NCBI GenBank assembly: GCA_004802645.1
Contig: SRKS01000004.1
Span: 1,116,001-1,180,000 of the forward strand
Direction of reading: 5' to 3'
DNA: 64,000 nucleotides
From: Amesomyces nigricolor
Lineage: Eukaryota > Ascomycota > Sordariomycetes > Sordariales > Chaetomiaceae
Shown: in pieces, positions 1-10,799 of the stretch
How the letters are laid out: every line of letters begins with the position of its first letter
How positions within the stretch are numbered: the first letter of the stretch is position 1
Notes under the pieces: model-generated
Database searches by the model: none
The model's input: the letters and a program-made list of their open reading frames with translations, nothing else
What the model was told of the DNA's origin: nothing
Position numbers and translations under genes: made by a program

Positions 1-237
1 GTAGGCTTGATTGCGGGCGGCCTCGAGTTTTGCGCGGCGCTGTTCGCGCTCGCGGAGGAGAGTCTTTTGCTTTTCTGTCTCTTCTTGTTGTTGTTGGAGG
101 TCGGTGTCGCTGCGCTTGGCGGCGTCTTCGGCTTCCTTGGCTCGTTTCGCGGCGGCGAATTGCGCGGCGATCTTTTGGTGTTCGGAGGCCGGCGTGGCGG
201 GCTTCTTTTTCTTCGGGGTTGGTTGGGGTGGCGGCAT
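1..237 (-). CDS. Hypothetical coiled-coil protein, N-terminal part (cut by left edge)
   Basis: An open frame of 79 codons runs from an ATG at 237 off the left edge with no stop. The first ~20 residues are Pro/Lys rich (MPPPQPTPKKKKP), followed by a charged, Ala/Lys/Glu/Gln/Arg-rich stretch (HQKIAAQFAAAKRAKEAEDAAKR, then QQQQEETEKQ and LREREQRRAKLEAARNQ) with the heptad-like spacing of a long coiled coil. Codon use is GC-biased, as in the other genes here. I do not recognise the family and the rest lies outside the window. The start is the only in-frame ATG at the head of the open stretch. Coding status is inferred from composition and lack of stops, so a chance ORF is not excluded. Confidence 0.5.
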   Translation of the reverse strand, partial: MPPPQPTPKKKKPATPASEHQKIAAQFAAAKRAKEAEDAAKRSDTDLQQQQEETEKQKTLLREREQRRAKLEAARNQAY

Positions 238-1650
238 CGTGGGCGGTGGCACCTCGCGGGGTATTGGCCGGGAAAGGGAGTGTCAATTGGAGGTGGTCAA
301 GTCGAGGCAGTGCCTACTCCTAGAGGAGGAGGAGGATAGGGGTCCTCGGGAGAAAGGAGGGAATGTGAAGCGAAGGGAGAAGGGCGTCGGATCCTAATCA
401 GGGATACTTTCCAGCTGCCATTGGACTCGCGGTTGCTTAGGCACGGGCTACATGAAAGGAGAGAGAATGCGCCATTTCGGAGATGTCAATTCGAAGGGTT
501 GTCTGTGGAAGTCGCGAATTTCTGGAGCTCCAGACGCATGGGAGGCATCCCCACTGTCATTTGGCTGATCATTAAATTGAGGCACCCCTAACCCTGACCA
601 TCAGGGTGCATGCTCTACCCTTGATCTTGCTGACCTCACCTCCTCACGCTCGCTGCCGTCTTGGCTGCGACGTTGAATTCTATGTTTTATCAGTGTCATG
701 GAGAAGATGTGACAGTTAGTCTTGAGCCCTGATAATATCGAGTAATAACGGCCCATCATCTATAAGTGAGCATTCACAAGGAAGAAGGGGATGCTATCTA
801 GATTCAACGCTATCCTTGAGGTCATGGAGAGAATGGCAAGGGGAAAGGGGGAAGAAGAAAAGGCGAAAAGCCTGCCTGCCATACACCTGCCGCTCGCCCG
901 CCCAGATATTTACGGAGCCTATGGAAGAATCGTCCTCAAGTCGCGAAACTCGACTCGAGTTTACATCCCGGTGCCCTCGTTGTCTCCAGCGCTGCTGACA
1001 TGCCCCTCAGTGGCTGCCAGAGAACCGAAACAAGGAACTCAGGCTCGGGTCCTCCGGCCCCACAGCAGATCGCAAACAAGGACGGAGCTGATCAGTGGAA
1101 GCCCAAGACGGGCGCCGTGAATGATAAATTATACAATACGAGAATATGTCCGTACAAATGATGCCACAAGCCCGCCCAAACGCTGTTGACCAATGCGTTC
1201 CCAAAAAGAATCTGTAGATATATATAGCTGCGCTCTGCTCACCCCGCCCCCTAAAGAAACCCCGCCCAAAATCAAGCGCTGTCGAATGTACTTGGCCGGT
1301 GTCGCAGCATCGTGGCCGCCGTCGCGCGAAAGGCACTCGCTTTCCATTGCTTCCCCAATCATCCTTTTGCCAAAAAATATTTCAAAACCGGCCCCGGCTG
1401 CTGGTCTCGCGAGATGCCGGGGCGGTAACGCCGGCAGCATGCGAATTAGAAGTTAAGGAAGAAAGGAAGTGCCTGCGCGTGTATGTATGGTATCTTTTTT
1501 CGTATCCCCGTCCGTTCGTCGCAACTCCCGCACGCCCATCAAATCGTAAGGATGTGTCAGCTCGCCGGTGGCCGAACGAGAGGTCGATCGTCTGCCGGGA
1601 GGGAGGGACCGGGAACCCTCCCCCGAGTGCTTGCCTGACTAAAACGGCCT
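238..1650. other. Intergenic, no gene seen
   Basis: This is the upstream side of the truncated minus-strand gene and the downstream side of the next minus-strand gene. Short ORFs exist on both strands but have random composition and no splice partners. A TATATATA-like stretch lies near 1217-1224. Confidence 0.5.
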
Positions 1651-2193
1651 TTAACGGAACTCCTTCTCCTTCAGGCCACCAATCTTGTCGATGTCGATTG
1701 CGTAGAACTGAGTCTTGCTCTCCTTCTCATAGGCGGGAAGCTGCTCGTTGTGCAGAGGCTCCAGACCAACGCTGGTCTCGCCCACGCGGACGACAACGAC
1801 GCGGCCGCTCTTCGGGCGGCCTTGGTCGTCCTGCTCGTCGGGGAAGGTGATGTGGATCTCGGGGACGTTGTCCGGGGAATGAGGGGGCGACTGGGGGTTC
1901 GCCAGCATCGGCTGCCCGCCGTTGAGCACGATGACGCTCGACCGGCCGTCGCGGTTGTTGGTCTGGATGGTGAGGCGGCGGTGGTTGCCTGTCCGCTTGA
2001 CATCCTGGTACTGCGGCAGGGTCTCCTTCATCACCTGCTTCCTCCTGCGATTCCTCCGCAGGAGGACGAGCGACGCGAAGGCAACGAGGCCGACAAAGAC
2101 GAGGACGAGGAGGGCGATGAGGAGGTTGACGACCTGGCTGTTGTTGCCGGGTTGCTCGGTGCTGCGAGCGATGATTCTCGTAAATGAGTCCAT
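1651..2193 (-). CDS. Small single-pass membrane protein
   Basis: This is a single-exon gene of 180 aa starting at the ATG at 2193. Residues 1-20 are polar. Residues ~23-45 form one strongly hydrophobic helix (VVNLLIALLVLVFVGLVAF...), directly followed by a basic stop-transfer cluster (RRNRRRK). That predicts a short lumenal or extracellular N-terminus and a cytosolic C-terminus with no cleaved signal peptide. The cytosolic part has two beta-rich hydrophobic strings (HRRLTIQTN, SGRVVVVRVGE), a Ser/Pro-rich linker and a LPAYEKE element resembling a PY-type ubiquitin-ligase recognition motif. I know no named family and no function can be given. Hydrophobic helix, positive flank and codon bias make it a convincing real gene. 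Confidence 0.8.
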   Translation of the reverse strand: MDSFTRIIARSTEQPGNNSQVVNLLIALLVLVFVGLVAFASLVLLRRNRRRKQVMKETLPQYQDVKRTGNHRRLTIQTNNRDGRSSVIVLNGGQPMLANPQSPPHSPDNVPEIHITFPDEQDDQGRPKSGRVVVVRVGETSVGLEPLHNEQLPAYEKESKTQFYAIDIDKIGGLKEKEFR

Positions 2194-5100
2194 GGTGGAT
2201 AATGAGTGTGTTGTTTGTGTTGGGGTTGGTGTTGCTGTTAAAGAACGTAGGCTCGCGGAATTCGCAATTGTGGAGCGATCGTAATATGGACTGCTGAAGC
2301 TATAAAACTCGGGACGTCGTCAGCATCGCCAAGTCCTTCCATTGCGCTGTCCCGAAAGACACGGTACACGACAGCTGCACAACGAAAAAGAGGGATCGGA
2401 TCCAACCTACGCAAGGGCTGTTTCCCAAGGACGGGAGCTCTGGATGTACGGCGTGGAGGATAGTGCTCGTTGCGGGGAATTACACCGGTGAAGGATAGGA
2501 CGGCTATCGACTAAAAGAGTGAAGTCGATACCAAGAATTGCTTCCCGGAAGCGGGAGTAAGGAGTGGCAGAGAAAGAATGAGAGGCGCGGTCCCCGTGAG
2601 CTCGTTCGACGGTGAGGTGAGATGTTGAGATGGGAAAAAGAGGAGGTGAGGAGAGGCCCAGACAGGCGAGGCCCTGCACAAGTACCGCCCAGGAGCCGCC
2701 CACAGCTGTCCACCGCCTCATGGGGCTGTTCAGGGGGAGGCAGAACAGAAGCGCGATCCTGGCAAGCAACTTCGCTGGATTCGGATGAACTGCCCCATCC
2801 AATTCGAGGCCTGGCCAATCATGCTGCCGTGAGGCGTGCATTGCGAGTGGGTCTCAATTTGGCAACCGCCCAAAACATCCCTGTCCACGAGCTGCCGGTT
2901 TTCTGGTCTGTGCGCCGAAGAAGAGATCTTCCCGGGGCCAGGCCAGGCACCCACTTCTCATTCGGCAAAGTGTTCTGCCTTGTCGTTGTCAGCATCCATC
3001 CCATGGATGGAACGAACATCCACACCTCATTCTTTTGGTGGAGAGGAGGCTGTGCTGGCGTCTTTTTCCAGGTGGGATGGAAGACGCCGGCGGATCAACG
3101 GAACCGATCACGAACACGTGGAGCGATCTTCCCCTGGGGTCTTTGGGGAGAGATTCATTTTGGCCCCGACTCAGTCTTTTCTCTGCCTCGCATTGCCTAC
3201 CTGCTTTGTCACATCATAGCCGCCGGCCTTGGACCCATCACATCCCTCTCAGCCATTCAACGACTGTTGCCTCCACACGCTGCAACCAGCGCAGGATTGT
3301 TGTGAATGGGGAGATGAGGGAACGTTTCAATCATATCCATCTCTGGCAACTTCCCAGGACCCCCCCCCCCCCTTTCCTGCCGCCCAGACAAGTGTCATCT
3401 TGAACAACTTCCCATATCTATTGTTAGTTATTTCCCACTCGAGATTGTTGCTCTGGCTCAACTTGAGTTTGTCTCCTCTTACTTCTCTTTTTCCCAAGCC
3501 CATCTCTTGTTGTCTTTTTGCTGTTTTTCCTCTTCCTGAATTTCAGGGTGTCCATCACTTGCTGGATACCGACGGCATTGCGACCACAACCACCGGTCCA
3601 CATGGCTATCCTCATTACCAACTTCCTGGGGATGACTCTTTCAGCATGCACAACTAAAAGCTCTCGGGAGGCCCACAAAGAACGTTCCCTAGGGAAGAAG
3701 AGGGCATGAGAAAACTCGGGAGGGAGGATGCCTTGGGGGCAACCATCTGGACGCTGCGCCACCCACGGGGAACCGGCCGAAGCATACACCAAACGTGGCG
3801 ACACCACTCTGGCTTCGTCACTCTTCAGACATTCTCGACATACCGTCGTTGGGATGGGCTCGCCCTGCGCTGAGACATGACATCGTGGCCGTTGACGCAG
3901 CGTCGCCGCCATCTCACAAACCAACGGGCGAGCTCCATGTTACGATACACCACGCCGTTGACCGGATCACACAAGGCGACTTAAGGGCAAATTAAGGACC
4001 GGTGTTGCAGACTACTACGGCGAGGTTTCGATACGTCATCCGCGGTTTTGTGTCTCGCTCTGACCCGGAATAACGTCGGAGGTATGAATGGTCGATTTGA
4101 TATGGAATTTCCGGGGTCAGCCAGTCAACTTCGGAGCCGCATATTGCCTCGATGGGAGTGCGGCGCTCACGATATATGGGAGGGCGAGAATCTTCAGCAC
4201 CGTGTTCGCAACAGCAAATACCGGCATTGAAGCATCGAAGGACAACGCCGCCGGGAAGAACTCGTCCATCGAACGGCCGGTGGTCCAAGCGGGAGTTGTT
4301 TCCGAAACCAGCAACTCCGCACTTTTTCTGCACCTGTCTGCCCATTCTGCTTTGTCGAAGTAAACTAACAAGCTAGTCGACTCCATCTGCCTAGAAACAC
4401 ATGGTTGAGAGACAAGGGGCCTAGCGAAAGAGTGCTATGGAGGACAAACGTCAACACTCAGCGGTTTTCAACCGAAAGACGCCGTACAGCTCCAACCGGG
4501 CCGTCCTCGCAGCAGAATGCTGTGTCGCCTTTGGTCCGGGAGAGCCGTCAAGGATGATGGCACCAACACTTGGTTTTTGAAACTGGCATACATGTCGAGT
4601 ACGTATCCTTTGGCAGTTTGAGATGTTCGGAAGGTGTCACGAGACAACGGGAGGCGACCTGGCATGCTCCGGATTCAGCTCCTCAAGGGAGCTTAAGGGG
4701 GAGGTCTCCCCATATTAGGGAAGCGTGCGATGGTTCGAAACACTTGTGCCGATCGCTTTGGGAATTTCGGCGCGTCCACGGGTGTGAAGATGCAGAGAAT
4801 TCCTCATGGGCATGCTGGGAATGTCGCTTTCTGTCGAGAGAGGAAGAGAGTTACTGTGTATGGGTTCTGCCATCCCTTGCGTCGCGGGTGCGCGCATCGC
4901 CATATCGACTCAAGCTGCTCCATGATCCTGCGCTCCGCCGGACGACTTTCATACCAATGGAAGCGCGGATCGGCGGGAAGCATCTGGGAGATATCCATGT
5001 GGTGGTACCGCGATGGCATTGCTGCATCTGACATGTTCAATGCATGCCGTCTTCCGAGGGTATTGAGCTCATCTCTGTGCGTACTGTGCTCGGCTTACCT

Positions 5101-7818
5101 CTTGCTTAGCAGAAAAAAGACCCAAGACCATCTGCTCCCATGTGTGACGTGCTCACAGGTCTATATCATGGGGAGACTGCCCCTTCTGTTCTCGAGAGTC
5201 GCACTTCAAACATCTGTCCATGAAAAGGGAGACACAGCTCACTGTATATGGGTACCTCTGTACATAGGGTACGTACCCTGGTGCATCACATCAGCCTCTG
5301 CCTGTCCATGATTCGGCCGTTTCCTGCTCCTCTCCCCAAACACACCTTTGACGGAGTATCGAAGGCCATCGTGGCAAATTTGGAGGAAGACGACAACAAC
5401 AACAAACTCGGCGGCGACACCTCCATGCTGGTGACTGTCCCAATTTAGCTCAAACCAGGCGTTAATAACATGGCTCGCAGATAGCTAACAAACATACTGA
5501 AACGAAGAAACACGCCATCCGCGACACATAGCACAGCACGCAGATCAGAGCCGGGCCCAGATCGCTCGACCGGCGCCTCAGATCGGCAAACCCCTGGGAA
5601 CGATCTCGGCCGGAAGCGCACCCAAGTTTGACATTCAAGACGGGCATCGGCCAACAGACGCGGTCCCCGGAAACAGCAAACTTGGGCGACCAACGGCCCC
5701 TCGACTCCATCTCGAGACAGGGACTCAGTGTTGACCATCATCCTAGCTGCTCAAAACGCGGCCCTGCACGGCATTCGACAGCCGAGAGGAATCTGCAATC
5801 TGGGTGTCGCAGGCTGGTGCTGCTTGGGTCTTGTGTCACCAACTCCCAGGCTCCAAGCAACACAGCACCAACCCATCCGCTAGCCCCCGCACAACCACAC
5901 AAACCACACAACCACACCCGCACTCACACCAGGAAAATTGTGAGGAGCACCCAGTCCAACCATCCGTCTCAAATTCCCTTCTTGCGCTCTCGCTCCCGTC
6001 CCGGCGCCAATCCTAGCCTTTGGTGGGCATCCTCCGCGCGACTGCCAACATCATTCCTGGGACAAGCGAGCTGCCGTCTGAAATTGTGCGCAGAGATCGT
6101 CGGCAGGGAGTTTCGAGTTCCCAACGACGAGTCAACGACTGAAGTTGGGGGAGCGGCAGGCACGCCCCACATCAGCCCGACTCACACCCAGACCCTGGCC
6201 AGGGAAGCACTGGGAAGGAACGCGAGCTCCAACAGCGAAAACGACGTCAATTTCCACTCCGTGGATTTCTCATCGCCGAGTACCGGCACGCAAATAAAAC
6301 AAAACAACCCGACTATCGACACTTGCTCACACGGCAGCATTTTCCACAGGTCTCCCGCTTTTCTGCGGACCTGAACAATCCCTGCGTCAGACCGAGAACT
6401 TGGCAGCTGCCTCACGCCTGCAGGGCTGCTCGAGCACAACCTCACCTCCATCAAGACCCTGATACCTTGGACCCACGGACATCCCATCTTCATCCTATCC
6501 ATCGTCTGAAGTTGGGACAGGGAGACGGCTGCGACACCAACCAGGAGACGCACTACACCCGGCCTCGAGATCCATCTCTCTCATCCCCAGCGTGACGAGC
6601 AGCCATCTTTCTCAAAAACGGCCGCCTTGAGACCGACCAGGCCAAGATCTCCCCACAGAAACTTTCTTTTTTGGGTCGTTGGATCCCCCAAACTGACCTG
6701 GATCTTAGACTTGGGCGTAAGTTGGCGTTCTCTCACTCCCAGACCCTGGTCCCTGATTTCCGCACCCCCTGTCCTCGACCTCCATTTTTTTCTCCCCCAT
6801 CCCATCCCCCTGTTCTCCTTGTCGTGTGCATTGCCAATCCTCCCCCCTGTTACCACTCTCCATCTCGAGAAAAGGGCCCCTCCTCTTCCTCCCACTGCCC
6901 TGCGGAGAACCTGAGCTTGGTCTGTCTTTGGTCCCGCTCCTGCACTGCTCCGAAAGCACGGCAAGACACCAACCATCCCTTGGTGGCACACACTGTCAGA
7001 TTCGCGGAGGACCGTCTCTCGCCTGCTCGTCATTCATTCCACTGCCTTGCTGCTGTCGTTCGCATATTTTCGTCTGCTCCCCTTCCTTCTCTTCTCTGTC
7101 CATATTCTGCCTGTCCTGCGCCCTTCTTCCCTTAGGTTCTCGATACCCACCCCCTCGCCCACCACCCATCCATCACCTGCGCACACACCCATCACCCTTC
7201 TACGCAAGTACATGACTACCTAATACTCGGACGCCGTCTTGGACTCGTCTCGGAGAAGGTATGTTTGTGGGCCTCGAGACTCTCATTAATTTCCAGCATG
7301 CAGTAAGTGCTTGCATCGGCGTCGCACACGTACACACACGGTGCCCAGCCCTCGCCCTCTTCCTCCGTCTCTTTCAGCATCTCTCGCCGAGCGCCTGTCG
7401 AGACCCCCAGACGTCAGACACCGCACCCCTCCCCGCCGCCCTCACAACCTTAGTTTTGAGGTGTGGGACGCATCAGCCTTACCAATCCTCCCCCAAACCC
7501 CCACCGCTTCCCGGCTGCCTGGTTCATATGCGCCCGCCTGTTCTCGACCAGCTCGGAGTTTTCTAAACGGATGCTGACAACCCCTCCCCATACTCAGCGC
7601 CTAGAAATCTAACTGCCTCGGGGCAATATACCCTATTCTTATTCCAACGTCTATACCCGTGCCGCTATCGACGCCCGCGCAACACACACCGATCACCTAT
7701 CGTCACCTTGATTCTGGGCGGACAGGCTTCCGTGCCAGCTACATAAACCCTCGACATACAAGCTTGGTTTTCCACCCACCACCTCGTCCCTCCCGGAATA
7801 CACAACTCGTCTTCCGCA
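2194..7818. other. 5.6 kb gene-free region with pyrimidine-rich leader of the next gene
   Basis: No ORF here has convincing codon bias or a splice partner. From about 6600 to 7820 the plus strand is strongly C/T rich, as is typical of fungal promoters and long 5' leaders, and it leads into the PUF gene starting at 7819. A run of 13 C lies at 3360-3372. A perfect 14-nt palindrome (AGGGTACGTACCCT) lies at 5266-5279. Several upstream ATGs fall in the presumed leader. Confidence 0.5.
7259..7377 (+). other. Candidate 5' UTR intron of the PUF gene
   Basis: A good donor (GAGAAG|GTATGT) at 7258/7259 and a pyrimidine tract ending in CTTTCAG at 7377 would define a 119-nt intron in the leader of the gene starting at 7819. 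This is inferred from splice-site quality only; no transcript evidence is available here. Confidence 0.25.
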
Positions 7819-10799
7819 ATGGTGTCCGATGTAAGTCACTGCCTCAGCCTTTATCCTACCACATCCTGCGGTTCCATCGCTCCGTCAGTGGTGCCGTCTG
7901 GGATTGACTTTAGTCTCCCACAATATCATGGAACTAACCTTGGGTGGTACGCCAGACTCGAAACAGTCGGTTTGCCGACCACGCCGGCGGACCCAACGGA
8001 AACAACGCTTCACAACATGGATTCGGGACTATCGGTGCTGCCTCGAGGTGGCCTTTTGGTGACTTCGGAAACACCACGGCAACCAAGAATTCGTCGACAC
8101 GGGAAGCAGGACGAGGCGCGGGAGGAACGGGCGCTGGCCTCTTTTCCGACTCGAGCAATTTGTTCACTAGCGCTGCTTCGGGGTCTGGCGCCCTTGCTGC
8201 GACGTCAGAAGCCGACGTATGGCTTCCCAATTCCAGCCCCTGGAACCCGCCAGCCAACGCGCACGCTCGCCCGCACTCGGGCAACACTTCCCCACAAAGT
8301 CGGGCCGACACCTCCCTTCACGAACTCAATGGACACCCGACACATTACACAGCTGGCCCCAACGGCGCCCAGAGGCGTCGGAACGGTTCGAGGATGTCGA
8401 ACGTCTTGAACTCCTCAAGCGCTGGGCTGAATTCGAGCAACACAGACGACGATTCGGGCTGGCGTGTTCTCGGCCGGATGGACACACGGCCACAAACACA
8501 ACAATCTGCGTTCTTGACAGACGCTGGGCGGGGCCTTTCGCGCGATTTTGGGTCCGGCCACGACAACATTGACCGCCATCCGCAGGCTAACAACTTCTAC
8601 AGCGATTCGGGTTATGGTGCCCCCTCGGAACCCTCGACGCGCTCCCAACGCCCATCAGTCTCCGGGCTCTCCTTCACGGCAAACAACGCAAGGGGTTATG
8701 ATCAAAACGCTGGGCAGTTTCCGGACTTAGATCTTACGACGAGCTACCTTGGAAATTTGGACGTGTCTGACGGCACCAACGGGGGTGTGGGCGGCTCCTC
8801 CAACGGTTATTCTTACGGCGGAGGGCTTCCAAGCTTCCGTTTCAACCCTGGGACGCGACCTTGGGAAAACGGACGGGGCTACGGGGCAGACTCTTCAAAC
8901 ACCCTCTATGCGAACGGCGCAGTATTTGAACCACGAGGCTCAATAGCGAGCAGGGGCTCCCCGCGCAGCGTTTACCGTGCCGGCAGCGCTCTGAACAGCC
9001 CAAGAAACTTCGCAAGCACGCCGCATCAGAACGGGAACGCCTCCTCCAGGCCGGTATCAAGAGACCCTAGGACGGCTCTGGATTCCGATCTGCGGCTCAT
9101 GGCCCAGCACTTCGTCCAGCAGCCGCAGGCGCACCTGTTCCAGAACGGGTATTTTGGCCCTGAATATTCACACTTTCAGCAGATCTACGGAAATGTACCC
9201 GATGCGAGGCAGCCCACGCCCTTTACCCCGGGTTTTGGCATTCCCGTCCCACCTTTTCTCGTCGGCGGCGCCGTCCAGACTCCTCAGGCGGGGGGGCAAG
9301 ACGCGTGGAGGGGCATGAGGAGCGAAGTTCTCGAACGCATCAGGCGGAACTCGAGGTCCATCAAACAACTGGAGCTGAAGGTAAGAGACCTGCTGTCATG
9401 TGTTGGTGTCCGCATGCTTATTCGCGACCGCAGAACCTTTCCGGTCAGATCTCGGAGATCTGTGGCGATCAGGCCGGGTCACGGTTCATCCAAGGCAGAC
9501 TCGAGTCAGCCAACAGCGACGAGAAGGAACATGTCTTCCACGAGATCATGCCGAATGCGGTTCAGCTGATGAAGTGCGCGTTCGGCAACTACGTGATCCA
9601 AAAGCTCTTCGAGCACGGCGATCAGGCCCACAAGAAGGCCCTGGCCCGCGCCATGAAAAGCCGAGTGGTCGAGCTGTCGACGGACAAATACGCTTGTCGA
9701 GTGGTTCAAAAGGTGCGTGGTTTGATGCAATGTCGGTTGCTTCTAAGGCTGACCTCAAATAGGCTCTCGAGTACGTATTGGTTGATCAGCAAGCCGAGCT
9801 GGTCAAGGAATTGGAGAAGGATATCCTGACCGTCGTCGAGAGCGTCCACGGCAACCACGTCGTCTCGCAGATCATCGCGGTCGTCCCGCGGCAACACATC
9901 GACTTCATCATGGACTGCCTCAAGGCCCGCGTTCAACAGCTGTCCTGCCACCAGTACGCCTGCCGGGTCATCCAGCGCGCCCTGGAGCACGGCTCCGAAG
10001 CGGACAAGTTGGACTTCATGAAGGAAGTGCACGACTGCGGCTCGGCACTGTTGTCGGATCCATACGGCAACTACGTCGCCCAGCATGTCATCGTCAATGG
10101 AGATCCCGAAGACCATGCCCGGATGGTCAACCTCGTCATGTCGCAGCTTGTAGCGCTGGCGAAGAGCCAATGCGGATCGCACGTCGTGGAGCGGTGCATA
10201 TTGCACGGCACCCTTGAGGAGAGGCGGGCCATGAGGGATCTTCTCACCAACTCAGGCGAAGGCGCCGATAGCCTGCTATTCCAGTTGATGAGGGATCAGT
10301 TTGGGAACTATGTCATCCGTAAGTTTTCTGCTGCGAGGTCACCAACGAGCGTCCATGATACTAACACCCCCCAGAAAAGCTAGCCAACAGCCTTCAAGGC
10401 CCAGACAAAGACGAGATGATCGACAAGATGAAGCCATACCTCCAACGGCTGCGGGTCGCAGGCGCCACAGGCAAGCAGATCAGCTGCATGGAGAACCTCA
10501 TCCGCGAAAACACGCCCAACGGCACGACCGCCACCTCAACCGAAACCGCTACCGAAAACACCCCCGCTGCCACGCCCACGTCCACCGCCCCAACGTCGCC
10601 TGGCCCCGCGCTACGCCTAGATCTCAACGGCGACGCTCCACTACCCAACCTAACCATGGACCCTAGCAGTCCTCTCACGCCACCGTCGGTCACGGCGTCG
10701 AATGGGGAGGGGGCCCATAAGGAGGACCACCACCAGGCTGCTGCTGCTGCTGCTGCTGCGTTTCGGCCGTTGGAGAGAGGGCAGGTGAAGGTCTTGTAA
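7819..10799 (+). CDS. Pumilio-family RNA-binding protein, Puf3-type (898 aa)
   Basis: Exons: 7819-7830, 7956-9380, 9434-9712, 9763-10318, 10375-10799. All four introns (50-125 nt) are GT-AG and in phase. Exon 1 encodes only MVSD. Residues ~5-460 are a disordered Asn/Ser/Gly-rich region. Residues ~465-830 are a Pumilio homology domain with eight repeats and the classical base-reading triads: SRFIQ, NYVIQ, CRVVQ, NHVVS, CRVIQ, NYVAQ, SHVVE, NYVIQ (repeats 1-8). This matches the Puf3/PUM code for UGUANAUA sites in 3' UTRs, where such proteins recruit deadenylases and, in yeast, control mRNAs for mitochondrial proteins. Repeat 4 has Ser where Gln is usual. The C-terminus carries a polyalanine tract from GCT repeats (~10739-10759). 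The family is certain; the Puf3 subfamily is likely from the repeat code and lack of an RRM. Confidence 0.93.

Noticed and set aside
5628..6374. 248-codon plus-strand ORF
   Set aside because: Begins with a non-AUG codon, has a Ser/Thr/Pro/His-rich random composition, and lies in the presumed leader or promoter of the PUF gene.
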